DNA from: Proteles cristata cristata
Lineage: Eukaryota; Chordata; Mammalia; Carnivora; Hyaenidae
DNA length: 64,000 nt
Direction of reading: 5' to 3'
Assembly (NCBI GenBank): GCA_017311185.1
Contig: JAESUZ010003107.1
Location: 1,278,285 to 1,342,284 of the forward strand
The stretch's first letter is position 1; each line of letters begins with the position of its first letter. The position numbers and the translations under genes were made by a program. Positions 46,471 to 57,700 of the stretch are shown here, piece by piece. Below the pieces are notes generated by a model. That model worked only from the letters and a program-made list of their open reading frames with translations, ran no database searches and was not told the DNA's origin.

Positions 46471-46497
46471 GAAATAAAAATATTAAAAAAAAAAAGA
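46258..46497 (+). mobile_element. Young felid SINE (CTAGGAG subtype), third in tandem
   Basis: A plus copy with GGTGGCTTAGTTGG, ACTTTCGCTTAGGTCATG, GTGCTGACTGCCAGCTC, a (CT)n of about 20 units and CCTAGAAATAAAAAT. These are the sense forms of the markers in the copies at 31006 and 31478. Confidence 0.95.
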
Positions 46498-46846
46498 AAA
46501 AATAAAAATAAAACCAGTGCCTAAAGACCTTCTTAGAAGTTCTAAATGAGAGCCATCAGATATTCCCTCTGCCCTGAGAAGAATGTGCAGTTTCCCTGGA
46601 GAGACACTGTGGAAGTTGCTGTGATTGTGATCTACACAGGAACGGCCCCTCACCTGGCTGGAGCTGGGGAGGGGATGAGGAGGAGAGGTGGCTGGAAAAC
46701 CCAAGCAGGAGCTGAGACTGGGGCATTCACAGGCTGCTAGTGCAGGCTGTCACTGCCACCTACTTTCTTGCCAGATGCCTTCTTGGAAGGTATATTGGAA
46801 GTGACCTGTCTCTAAATGAAAGAGACATTCTAATCAGGGCCTGTGT
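46498..46846 (+). other. Intergenic, nothing recognised
   Basis: About 350 bp of moderately GC-rich sequence between a SINE and an L1 piece. No gene or repeat recognised. Confidence 0.5.
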
Positions 46847-47622
46847 GTGACAAGAAGGGGGAGTGCGGGTTAATTGGTGCTGTTCCCTGAGAGTAAAAAC
46901 CGATCGGATACACTGCTGGCGGGAATGTAAAATGGTGCAACCATTTTGGAAAAAGTTGGGCAGTTCCTCCAAATGTGAAACACAGAGGTGCCATAGGATC
47001 CAGCAATTGCAAGAGAAATCAGATGTGTGCCCACATAAAACCACAAATGTTTATAGCCGTGCTATTTACAAATAGTGAAAAAGTGGAAACCACCCAAACA
47101 TCCATTAAGTGGTAAATGGACAGAGTGTAATATGCCTGTGCAATGGACTAAGCCATTCGGCAATAAAAAGGAATGAAATTCTGATACAGGCTATGATGTG
47201 GATGAATCTCAAACATGTTAAATAAGATGGTCACTAAAGATGACATATTGCATGACTGCATTATACACAATGTCCAGAATAGGCAAATCTGTAGACAGGA
47301 AGTAGATTACTGGGGACTTGGGACAGGGAGGGTGGGAAGTGACCGCTAACGGTATGAGGTTTCTTTCGGGGTGATAAAATGTGACAAAATCAGATTGTAG
47401 TGATAGTTGCACAACTCTATAAACATACTGAAACCCATTGAGTTGTACACTTTAATTTTTTAGATTTTATTTTTAAGTAATCTCTTTATCCAACATGGGT
47501 CTCAAACGTCAAACCCAGAGATTGAGTTGCATGCTCCACCGACACAGCCAGCCAGGCACCCCAAGTTGAACACTTTAAATTGATGAATTTTATAGTATGT
47601 TAATTATAGCTCAATAAAATGG
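46847..47622 (+). mobile_element. L1 3' end, plus strand
   Basis: Sense L1 ORF2 C-terminus and 3' UTR: 'atacactgctggcgggaatg', 'ccattttggaaaaagttggg', 'ctcaataaaatgg' at the end. It is decayed with stops. A SINE at 47457 interrupts it near the 3' end. Confidence 0.9.
47457..47562 (-). mobile_element. Older short carnivore SINE in L1
   Basis: A minus copy of about 105 bp ending CAGCCAGGCACCCC, without the CT-rich region. Duplications AGTTGTACACTTTAA and AGTTGAACACTTTAA flank it, and the L1 resumes on the right. Confidence 0.9.
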
Positions 47623-47639
47623 TTTAAATACCTGATTTT

Positions 47640-47826
47640 AGGAGGCTGAGTGGCTCAGTTGGTTAAGCGTCTGACCTCAGCTCAGGTCATGATTTCACTG
47701 CTCTTAAGTTCGAGCCCCATGTCAGGCTCTGAAGCCCGCTTCAGATTCTGTCTCGTCTCTCTGCCCCTCCTCTGCTTGCACTCTCTCTCTCTCAAATATA
47801 CTAAAAAAAATTTTTTTTTAATTTTT
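47640..47826 (+). mobile_element. Felid-type SINE
   Basis: A plus copy with a degraded head (GGAGGCTGAGTGGCTCAG), normal B-box area and CT-rich end. CTGATTTTAGG and CTGATTTAGG flank it. Confidence 0.9.
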
Positions 47827-48255
47827 AAATCTGATTTAGGAATCTCTAATGATGGGATCTGCAGGGGAGGCTATTCTGGGCCTTAGAAGGGCCACCAGCT
47901 TGGTTCCATAATGGGATCCCACAACAGCTCACGCCACCTCTCTGATTTGTCTGATGGGCAGCTCTGAGGGGTGGGGACTGTGCTGGAATATTTAAACCTC
48001 CCCAGTTAGGCAAGACTAGGAGAAAGGGCAGGCTGTCTTCTTGGGCGTTGCTGCAAAGATCCTAAGACTGGACTGGCGGGCAACTGGCTCTCCTCGAGGG
48101 GAGAAGGTGCTTTCTTCAAAGGTGTCCTCAAGGGCTAAGGAACTTTGAATATTTAAGGCCAAACCCCAGTGAGAGTTTGGAACACAAGTGTTCAGAGAAG
48201 TGGTGAATTCAACACATGAAAAATTGAAGCCTTCCAAAAAAGCGGGTTACCTTCA

Positions 48256-48565
48256 GGTTAAAGATCCACAACATTATGCTAAGTGCAATAAGCCAGTCAC
48301 AGAAAGACAGACACGGTCTGATTCTCTTTACATGGGGTGTCTAAAGTCTTCAGTCTCATAGATAAGTAGAGAGGAGAATGGTGTCTGCCGGGGCCTGGGG
48401 TGAAGGTAAAGAGGAAGATGCTGTTCAACAGGCATAAAGCTTCAGTTAGGAAGGACGATCAAGTCTAGAGGTCTGCTGTACAACGCTGTGCCGACAGCTA
48501 ACAACGCAGTATTGTATGTTTCAACATTTGGTAAGAGGGCAGATTTCAAGAAGGCACCTCTTAAG
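48256..48565 (+). mobile_element. L1 3' UTR fragment, plus strand
   Basis: 'gcaataagccagtcacagaa', 'ggtctgattctctttacatg', 'gagaatggtgtctgccgggg' and 'cctggggtgaagg' match the sense 3' UTR of an old L1. The 5' side (47830-48255) is unassigned. Confidence 0.75.
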
Positions 48566-48576
48566 AAGTCTTCCTA

Positions 48577-48757
48577 AGGGGCGTCTAGATGTTTCAGTCA
48601 CCCAGACTCTTGGTTTTGGCTCTGGTCATGATCTGGAGGTTTTGGGAGTTCCAGCCCTGTGTTGGGCTCTGTGCTCTCAGCTTGGGATTCTCTCTTTCTG
48701 TCCCTCCCCCACTCACACTCTCCTTCTTTCTCTCAAAAATAAGCCTTAAAAAAAAAA
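48577..48757 (+). mobile_element. Felid-type SINE with target duplication
   Basis: A plus copy with GGGGCGTCTAGATGTTTCAG. The perfect 11-bp duplication AAGTCTTCCTA lies at 48566-48576 and 48758-48768. Confidence 0.93.
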
Positions 48758-48790
48758 AGTCTTCCTACAATCATAAAAGTAAAAAATCAG

Positions 48791-48974
48791 GGGGCACCTG
48801 GGTGGCTCAGTTGGTTGAGCAGCCAACTTCAGCTCTGATCTCACAGTTTATGAGTTCAGGCTCCACATTGGGCTCTGTGCTGACAGCTCAAAGCCCACTT
48901 CAGATTCTATGTCCCCCTCTCTCTGCCCCTTCCTCACTTGTGCTCTCCCCAAAATAAGTAAATATTTTTTTTAA
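48791..48974 (+). mobile_element. Felid-type SINE
   Basis: A plus copy with GGGGCACCTGGGTGGCTCAG. Flanks AAAGTAAAAAATCAG and AAAGTTAAAAGTCGG are likely decayed duplications. Confidence 0.92.
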
Positions 48975-49019
48975 AGTTAAAAGTCGGTAAGTTCAAGACT
49001 AGAAAAGATGGGTAGGCTG

Positions 49020-49420
49020 CCCCCAATTCTTTCACTCAGCAAATTCACTGAGCAGCTACTCTTCCAGGCACAGCTGTGACCAACATGGATGCCCATCAGC
49101 CTCTGTGTAGCTTACGCTTCCCTGGGGAGACACTACACAGCATCTGGTCCATGTCACTGTGGTAGATGCTACAGGGAAGGACAAAGCAGAGACAGGCAAA
49201 GATGGAAAAGTCAGGGGCTGGCAAATTGAGATACTACAGTTTGGTCAGAAAAGGCCTCCCTGACAAGGTGACACTTGGCAACCGAAGAGGCTGAGGGAGA
49301 AAGAGGAGCATAGTGGGTTAGGATCCTCACAGGCAGCAGTTTGAGTCTGGGCACAGGCCATGCCAGGGGTGGGTCTGGTGCACAGGTAGAGGAGAGGGAG
49401 TGAGGGGGCGGGAGTCCTGC
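49020..49420 (+). repeat. Ancient interspersed repeat, family uncertain
   Basis: 'ttcactgagcagctactctt', 'ccaggcacagctgtgacca', 'gtagatgctacagggaagg', 'aaaaggcctccctgacaagg' and 'tgacacttggcaacc' are the ordered phrases of the same old repeat type as at 6.1, 28.9 and 30.8 kb. The family name is not certain. Confidence 0.5.
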
Positions 49421-49576
49421 CAGATTCAAGCAGGGAGGATGCAGGAAGCCTAGTTGAGAATCACAGGGGCCAGAAAAGGCAGTAGCAGCTGGTCCTCAAA
49501 GGGAATTACCTCACACTGTGTCTCAGCAAATTTAATCCTGGGCAGGAGTGTCCATATTTAAAGCAAGGAAGATGAG

Positions 49577-49786
49577 GGGAGCCTGGGTGGTTCAGTCGGT
49601 GACGCATCCTTCCGCTCAGGTCATGATCTTGTGGTTCGTGAGTTCTTGGCCCCACGTCGGGCTCTGTGCTGACAGCTCAGAGCCTGGAGCCTGCTTTGGC
49701 TTCTGTGTCTCCCTCTCCCTCTCTCTCTCTGTTCCTCCCTGCCTCTCTCTCTCTCTAAAAAATAAACATTAAAAAATTTTTTAAAC
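49577..49786 (+). mobile_element. Felid-type SINE with target duplication
   Basis: A plus copy with GGGGAGCCTGGGTGGTTCAG. CAAGGAAGATGA lies on both sides. Confidence 0.94.
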
Positions 49787-50524
49787 AAGGAAGATGAAAA
49801 TCAATGGTGTTAACACCTCTACAGAACAAAGGCAGGTGGGCAAGCAGGCAGAAAAACATTTGTAGATGACCAAAACCCAGCCTGGAGGGGAAACAATCTC
49901 AGCAGAAGAGAATTTTCCAGTAAGGCTTTGTATTCTATAGAACTAGGAGAATATGAATTCAATTCGTATCAAGGATGGAAAATAACAGAACGGTATGGCA
50001 GTGAAGATTGCAGAGCTAAGGAAGCAAATGTGGCTAGGGTCATTCTTACTGAATTGCTGGAAACGGAGTTACAGACACCTCCATGAAGGCAAGCCTCTTG
50101 TTTAGGACTCGAAAGTCCTTGAAAAGGGTAGTTATGTCATTTCTGTATCAACCTCAAGGCCCAGTGGCAGCGGTATCAACAGGAACAGGAAAGGCACCTT
50201 TGGAGAAGGCAAAATACACCTCTGTGGGCGGAGCCATGTTTGAGCCCGGCGCATGCGTGATAACATTGCTGTGGGAGGTCGGCTCCTTCCTTTTGCACGG
50301 AATCAGTCTGCAGAGCAAGAGTGCGATCCTCAGCTTTACACCGAAGACTCCTCAGGCTGGCTTTGGTCCCAGGGTTTATTTCTCTCTAAAGAGGTTACAA
50401 AGGAGCGGTTTCCTTTTATGAGTAGAAATAGCATTTAGCATATGGCTTTTGTTTGGAATTTGGAGTTGTGCTTCAGTACAAGTTAGTAAACAGACAGGTT
50501 GTTTGTCTTGAAATAACTGTCCTG
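49787..50524 (+). other. Intergenic, unassigned; includes a CpG-containing patch
   Basis: No repeat recognised. 50215-50290 contains GTGGGCGGAGCCATG and GGCGCATGCGTG, close to GC-box and NRF1-type sites. An open frame of 112 codons at 50083-50421 has no recognisable domain. Confidence 0.5.
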
Positions 50525-50731
50525 GGGCGCCTGGGTGGCTCAGTCGGTTAAGCGTCCGACCCCGGCTCAGGTCATGATCTCACAGTCCATGGGTTTGAGC
50601 CCCGCATTGGGCTCTGTGCTGACAGCTAGGAGCCTGGAGCCTGTTTCAGATTCTGTATCTCCCTCTCTGTCTGCCCCTCCCCTGCTTGCTCTCTGTCTCT
50701 CAAAATAAAATAAAGACATTAAAAAAAAATA
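50525..50731 (+). mobile_element. Felid-type SINE with target duplication
   Basis: A near-consensus plus copy (GGGGCGCCTGGGTGGCTCAG, then TCGGTTAAGCGTCCGACC). AAATAACTGTCCT flanks it on both sides. Confidence 0.96.
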
Positions 50732-51214
50732 ACTGTCCTCTGCTCTTGGGTGCAGCTTCCATCTTTCCCTGGTAGTTCAGCGTGTGTGACAACTGAAAGC
50801 TAAGGTTGAATTTCTAGTGTTTTATTTTCTCAATAAAGTTCGGCATGACTATGCATGGATAATAGGGAAGAAAATCCTAAGTACATTTTCACTGCAGTCA
50901 CCAACCCTGCCCCTAAAAAAACAAAACAAAACTGGGAATGGTTTGTAAACGGCACTGGCCTAGGAGTCCAGAGCTTAGGTTGAGAATGAAACTCAGCACC
51001 AGCACAGCTTTGGAACCAGCAAAGGACTCTCTGAATCCTTTTCCTCTTGGGTTAAATGAGGGGCTAGGCCAGCGATTTCTAGAGTCTCTTCCCACACTTA
51101 ACATTCTGCCTGCTGTGCATCTAACTGAAGATTAACAACCTGCCGGTGGCTTGATTTTGGCTTTTAGAGCTGTTTCAGCACATTCCTTTTATGTTCATAT
51201 TTCCACATGAACAC

Positions 51215-51445
51215 ACTATATCAAGAACATACATGTCAGGCACTACATCGCCTGTATAAATGTTACCCGGTTTAATTCTTATAGCAATTCTCTGTGGGCA
51301 GGGATCATCCTACAAAACTTACATGTGAGGATACTCAAAGGCTGAGAGAGCGCCCAATTTCACCACAGGTGGTAGAATGGGAACTGAGCCTACAGACAGG
51401 TTTCCTGCTGCCCTGCTCCTCACCAGTGTATTGTGCAAGGTAGAA
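51215..51445 (+). mobile_element. L2/MIR3-like ancient repeat fragment
   Basis: 'tttaattcttatagcaattc', 'acatgtgaggatactcaaag', 'gctgagagagcgcccaattt' and 'gtagaatgggaactgagcct' follow the order of the common L2/MIR3-type 3' sequence. Confidence 0.6.
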
Positions 51446-51689
51446 CTGTAACTAACATGAAAATACTACTATTTACAGTTTTTTTCTTTTTTTTTACTTG
51501 ATCAAAATTTAAAGGTCTTGACTGAAAGAATTGACTAAAGACATTAGAAGACTTTAGAGATGCATTCTCGGTGGTGTTGCGTTGAGCTGTTCAGGTGGTA
51601 TTTGGATAGGTGGGTATGCCTGCAAGCAGTGGGTCCTGTGTTGGGGGGCGCTGGTCTTGGACTTGGCAGGTTTCAGGGGAGCTCAGTCG

Positions 51690-53425
51690 GAAGACCCAGG
51701 CCTATGATTAGCATTGTTCCCAAATGCGATTTGCAATTTGGGCAGTATCCTCACACATTTTCACCCTGGACCAATACTTCTGGTTCACAGAGCTCTGGGA
51801 GTCCTGAGCCCCTTTTGTGGGGTCTGCAAGATGAAAATTATTTTCATAATAATACTAAGACTTTATTGTACTGATATTTGTACTTAACTGAGGTACAGAA
51901 GCAATGATGAGTTAAACTGTTGGAATCTAAGCACGAATCAAGCCAGGGCCACCAAACTGCTAGTAGAAGTCATGATATTCTTTCTCTCAAGGACGTGCTA
52001 TAAGAAAGAAAAAAAAAAAAGGACCTGTTTCACTTAAGAATGCCTTTGGAGAAGCAGTAAAAAGTGCTACTTTTATTAAATCTTGAAATTTAAGTTGTGT
52101 AACACAAAATGAGGAACACCCCTAAGGCGCCCCCATTCTGAAGTTCAGTGTTGGTCTGGAAGGAAAGCACTGTAAATTTAAAAAAAAATTTTAAAAACTT
52201 TTTATTGATTTCTGAGAGAGTGAGAGAGACCGCGTGAGCAGGGTAGGGTCAGAGAGAGAGGGAGATACAGAATCTGAAACAGGCTCCAGGCTCTGAGCTG
52301 GCTGTCAGCACAGAGGCCAACGTGGGGCTCGAACTCACGAACCGTGAGATCATGACCTGAGCCGAAGTCAGACGCTTAACCGACTGAGCCATCCAGGTGC
52401 CCAAGCTCTGTATTAATTGAGCTGGGAGTTGAACTAGCTGCTTTTCTCACTGCTCACCATGTTAACATAAAAGAACTGACAAACTGTGGTTCCCTGGCAG
52501 AGATGTTCTTGAAATTAACAAAGTGGCCCTGCTGTTTCAAAGAAAACAGCAAGCAATTTATTGCCAATGATAAAATTAAAGGTTTTAAGCAAAAGTTCTA
52601 CTTTCAGAAAACTTGGATCCATCGCTGAGTTCGACTTAGAACTTCCTTAGAGACTGCTTATGATACTTTGATATAATAAAGAGTTTTAAAGTATATGATA
52701 TTTTGTAGTGAAATATGTCAAACACTTAGAAGATCTATATACACTTGGGTAGTAGTGATGTAGTTCACTACTACATCAGTGAGCAAGTATTTTCTAAATG
52801 ACCAACGCATGCTATAAATTAGGCATGGGTAAAAGGTGGATTCACAATGCCAGATGGACCAATGGCCTTTAATGTAACAGAGTATCAAAAGCTCACTGAT
52901 GTAGTTCTAGGTGCCATAGAGTCATCAAGCTTTAAGAAACAAACTTATCTTAAAAACAAACAAACAGTAATCTGGGGAGGCTATTAAAATATCCTCCTTT
53001 TTCAACCACATACCTGTGTAAGGCTGGATTTTCCTCATATGCTTCAACCAAAATGAAGTATCACAAGATTGAATGTAGAAGCAGTTATTAAGAATCCACC
53101 TGTGTTTAAATAAGCCAGACATTAAGGAGATTTGGTAATTGTAAAAGTTTCACTCTTCACTAAAAAAACCTTTTTTTTTTTTAGTTTAGAAGGGTTCCCC
53201 TACCATAGAAATATATAATGGTTTTATCATTAAATCTTATTACTTTTTATCATTTTATTACTTTTGTTAGTATTACTAAGAATTCATATAAGTATTTTTT
53301 AAATCTCAGTTTTGATTTCTAATACAATACTATTGACAGACGAAACCACATAAACAGAAATGTTAGGGTCCCTGATCATTTTTAAGGATCAAAAGGTCCT
53401 AAACCTGTAAAGTTGAGGAAGCGCT
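51690..53425 (+). mobile_element. Fossil hAT (Charlie/ZBED5-like) DNA transposon
   Basis: Scattered transposase remnants lie in order on the plus strand: FIANDKIKGFKQKFYFQKTW near 52560-52620, then phrases such as 'gaccaatggcctttaatgta', and PPFSTTYLCKAGFSSYASTK near 52998-53057, which resembles the C-terminal hAT dimerisation region. The right end (AAAGTTGAGGAAGCGCTA) resembles a decayed AAGTTTGAGAACCGCTG-type terminal repeat. The left terminal repeat is not seen. Many stops and frameshifts show it is dead. A SINE at 52180 interrupts it. The family placement is by recalled similarity. Confidence 0.75.
52180..52403 (-). mobile_element. Felid-type SINE in the hAT fossil
   Basis: A minus copy with TGATTTCTGAGAGAGTGAG, GGCTGTCAGCACAGAGGCC and the head CATCCAGGTGCCC. 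AAGCACTGTAAATT and AAGCTCTGTATTAATT suggest a decayed target duplication. The left limit is blurred by A/T runs. Confidence 0.92.
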
Positions 53426-53429
53426 ATCT

Positions 53430-54471
53430 TAACCCCTCCCGCTGCACAGGTAGCCAGGGACATGGGAAAACCTGATGCACTGAGGGCACTTCAACAGGGG
53501 CTTCTCAAGTTCACAGGCTGCAGAACCATTGCTGCCTATCTCTCAACTCCTGTTTCAGGGCTCTCCAAAACACCAGGCTGGCTCTCAGTGTGGTAGCGCG
53601 GCTTGGTGCCATTTCTAGTAAAAGTCAAAAGGAACAATGAATAAAAACGAGCTTTCCAACTGGTGGGGTAAATGAGAACAGCAATAAAGGAAAAAAGACT
53701 AAGCCAACACTAGACCAATCCTGTTGGCCGGCTTCCTCTTCGATGCTCCACATGGGCTAAAATGAAGGGTGCAGATGTAATTTTATCGGAGAGGGAAATG
53801 GCAGAAGTGGGACTTACTGATCATGAGCACATTGGTCCCTTAAACCCAGAAGAATTTCAGCACTGCCCACCTCTTAAGGTCACTAGCACTAGGAGTATTG
53901 CATTAAAGAAATGTTTTCTCTTAATGGCTGTCTGTTGTCTTCCAAGTTCTTGGCCTTCCTAGATCTTTGCCTCTAAAGGAAGTTGCTCTGAGGCGGCATT
54001 TGTAATAAGCACTTTATCCTCAAGTTTGGGACACTGCTGTTCAAGCTTCAGTTGAACTGGGACTTTGTTACTATCTTCAGAAAGAGGAAACATAAAGTTG
54101 CTAAGACAGCCTATATACATTTAAAAAGAGTTTTCTACACTCTTCTTTACTGGAAAGGCAGTTTTAAAACTACATAAGCCAGTATCCATAAAAATGGACT
54201 TGTAGGTCCTTAACTCTTGGAGACGGAAAGGTAAAGATTATGAGTAGATGCTGTGCTTCCAGAAAAAGTGCAGGATACCAAAGTATTCCTGATATGAATA
54301 TGGTACGGGAAGTAGAAGGAAAAGTACTGTTGCTTACTTTTCATAATGTGATGGAGAGAGAATAAGGCTCCGTAAAAAAAGAGCCAAACCACCCGATGCA
54401 GACTGTCCACGGGTCCATTTAAGTTTGCAGGTGTGTCTCTTGGAAGTCACTTGCCTCTCCCTGCGGCCTTC

Positions 54472-54506
<35 letters not shown>

Positions 54507-54745
54507 ACGCACGCACGCATCAGCCCCAGGGAGTCTGCACAACTGAGAAGCTAAATGCAGAAAGCATTTAAGGACGGATCAAACCGGAGCTTGAACCAGA
54601 CCCTCACAGCAAACATTTCTGTAAGCAGGAGCTTCTGAAAGATAGGTTCATGACTAGAAAAGAACTATACAAAGTTGAGGTAATTATTTACCTTCTGTTT
54701 TGTTCTTCCTTCCCTGAATAAACTGGTTTAAAAACAACTTTTTTC
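53430..54745 (+). other. Intergenic before the WDFY3 3' end, nothing recognised
   Basis: No gene or repeat recognised except a CA array at 54472. The open frame at 53762-53962 has no recognisable domain. Confidence 0.5.
54472..54520 (+). repeat. (CA)n-(CG/CA) microsatellite
   Basis: About 13 CA units followed by interspersed GCACAC and GCACG units. Confidence 0.96.
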
Positions 54746-54749
54746 TTTG

Positions 54750-57700
54750 GGTGGTAAATAGTAGGTATTTATTTGAAAAAGAAAAAAAAAAGTACCTGGA
54801 CTATTGCATTTAATCATGTATTGTAATTGTGTTACTCTACCTTTTTGCATCAGAGACAGATATACAATGAACATTCAGTTATCACAGATTGCACACTAGA
54901 TAGTAAATCTTCAGGCCTTTTACATAACCACCGAAGAACAGATATTGGATTCTGCAGTATAGTACAAACGTCCACAATCAATCCAGTCTTAGCCAGTATC
55001 TTCAATTTACTTCTGTTGCTGTACAAATAATTGGCCATTACTAGGGCTTACAAGTTAATAACAGGACAAAAAAATATACATTGCACTGACACAAAAAGTC
55101 AGCTGTGTTAATAGTCATGCAACAAGTAACCAAACTTGCTGAAATTAAAAATACTTTCTAAAAACAGTTTTAACGGCATAAATAGTTTATACACAGTTCA
55201 TTTACCAAAACAAAATGTATTTAAATGATACAAAGCAAAAATAAGTTTCTACCAACTTTATACATAAGAAAGTGCAAAATAACTTATCTAGAGTGTTCTG
55301 CTATTATCCAGACGGATGGCTGCTATGGGCAGCTATTTTCTTCTTCAGAAGCAGGACATTATAGTTGCACACTATACACAGACGTTAGAGTACATGGGTG
55401 GATGGATAAATGGATGAATGAACAAATGAGCTACAAAGGTCAGGCAGGGGCCCTGTGAGGTACTCTCAGAGACAGAACACAGGCCACACAAAGGTGGATG
55501 TACATGCTGAGAATATGTGCCGGCAGACAAATTTACATGGACCACAGAGAGACGTCCAGAGAAACGATGAGCAGATGTACATGAGTGCACTTGCATGTGT
55601 GAGTGGTATGTGATGTGTACAATAGAAAGCAAAAAGAGAAAAGAAATCCCACTGAATAAAACAGTTGCCCACAGCACCAGCTGCCAGAGGAAATACTATC
55701 ATGAGGGTTTTGGTTTCCACCTTCTAGTTATGGAAGTTGTGTCGGAAAGTTTAAAAGTGTTCATCCCATATAACTTCGTTTTACACAGAGGAAATAGCCT
55801 TTAAGTAACTACATACACACATTCATATATTCAAGTCTTTAAAGAACACCTCTGCCATCGGGTTTGGGGTAAACACGGTTCGTAGACACGAGGAGGACGC
55901 TTCTTTTAAAAAGTGTAGAATAACACTGCTACAACTCATCTATAGGGCCGGACAGGGGCGAAGCCCACGGTTACGTGATGGCACAATTCCTGCCACTGTT
56001 GAACATCCAGCATTATTTATTAGAATTGAAGTAAGATGGCGGGCGGGGAGGGGGGAGGCGGGAGGGGAGGAAGACAGGAAGGAAAACAACACAACTTTTC
56101 TTCAAGTGAAAGTATTAATGCCGACAATCCTTTTATTAAGAAGTGTATTTGAACTTTTAGAAATGGAAGTGTATTAATCGATTTTGATATGTAATCATAA
56201 ATAGACTGTAGGCTCAAACCTAGGTAAATAAAGGTTTAAATTTAGTAAGCATAAGGCACTAAAGCAGCCTTTATATTTTCTCTTGGAGACCTAGTTATCA
56301 GGAAGAACAAATTTGTTCTTAAGCTGGTTTCAGCCCATTAGGTACAAGATTACTGTTGTACCAATGCCAATTTTTGAATGCATGTGCATATATGTGCATT
56401 TTAGTGCATAAGTGTGCCTGTCACCAGGGCCTAAAGATGAAAAGTTGGGAAAGCCAGAGCCACTGTCCCTTCTATGATACCTCCATGAGCATGTGAAGGC
56501 CTGTCCTTCCTTGCTTGGGCCATAAATAATTCTACATTTTTCAAATCACAGGGCTTTTAGAATTGTTCATAATATTTATCACTAAATATCTGAAAATGTT
56601 AAAATCTAGATTAGTTGTTTCATTTGTTTTATATATATACACATATATATATGTACATAACACACATTTAAAAAAATCCCACCACCAAAGCCTTGTTTTC
56701 TGTAAACTAAACTTCTCTCCTAGCCCCAACCAGCTTTAGTCTCCCTGGATTTGTGTATTCTGTATCCAACTAGTAGAACAAATTAAATAACTAAATATTA
56801 AAATACTGTAATTATATTCATAGCAAAAACAAAAAAATAGACATTAATACAGTATAAATCTCACTGTTTTCAGGTAGATGGCATTAAATGGTAAAGGTTA
56901 ATTACAAGCAGTTCTGACATGATCCAGTTTTACAACAAGGTTTATATGTTAATTCTGTACACTTTTTTCATGTTTTACCCTTTTTTTGAAAATAAGCTAT
57001 AGGAGAACACTAGTGTCAGCAAAGACACATACTTACTATGTTCTATGCAAGAGAAGCTAATTTGGGTGACATGCAAATACATTTCCATTAGTTGAGGCAG
57101 GGCTGCTTCCTGCATTGCATCAATCACGTGACCTCCGACGGCTCTGCAATGCTAAGAAGCTACGCTATGGCCACACAGCAGTCCGGACAGAGGTTTACAA
57201 GGAGCCTTAGGACACTGGAACAACACTGAGGTGGCGCACGGCTGGGTGCAAGATGCCCAGCTATTCCCGGGCTATCTCACGGCTATCTCATTCTCCCACA
57301 CTGTTTCCTAAAGAAGGTCCGCATTATTTTGGTTACTAGCCTAGTTTAAGTGGAGATACTGTGGGCAACTTGAAAGAAAGGACATTGGGCACACAGGCTG
57401 GGTTTGAAAGGAGGGAAAAAAGACCACAGATAATGTCTTTGAGGATTTAAAAAACGTATTTATAATCAATTTGTGAGAGATGTCAGACAAACCATAAGTA
57501 GTTCACTGAGTTAGTGGTTTAGTTTGAAGTCTCATGTTACAGACAGTTAAGTCCTTATTTAGAAAAAAAAGGCCTTTATATCTATTTACAATATACACAG
57601 TTACTTGCAAAGAAGTCAGATTTACAACCATTTTCTAAAAGCCTTTTTTTTTTGTTGTTGGTGGTGGTTTTTCCAAATAAGGATGAGTAGATCTATAAAA

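Noticed and set aside
53762..53962. A 66-codon plus-strand open frame near the WDFY3 3' end
   Set aside because: No recognisable domain, promoter or splice context; length is within chance.
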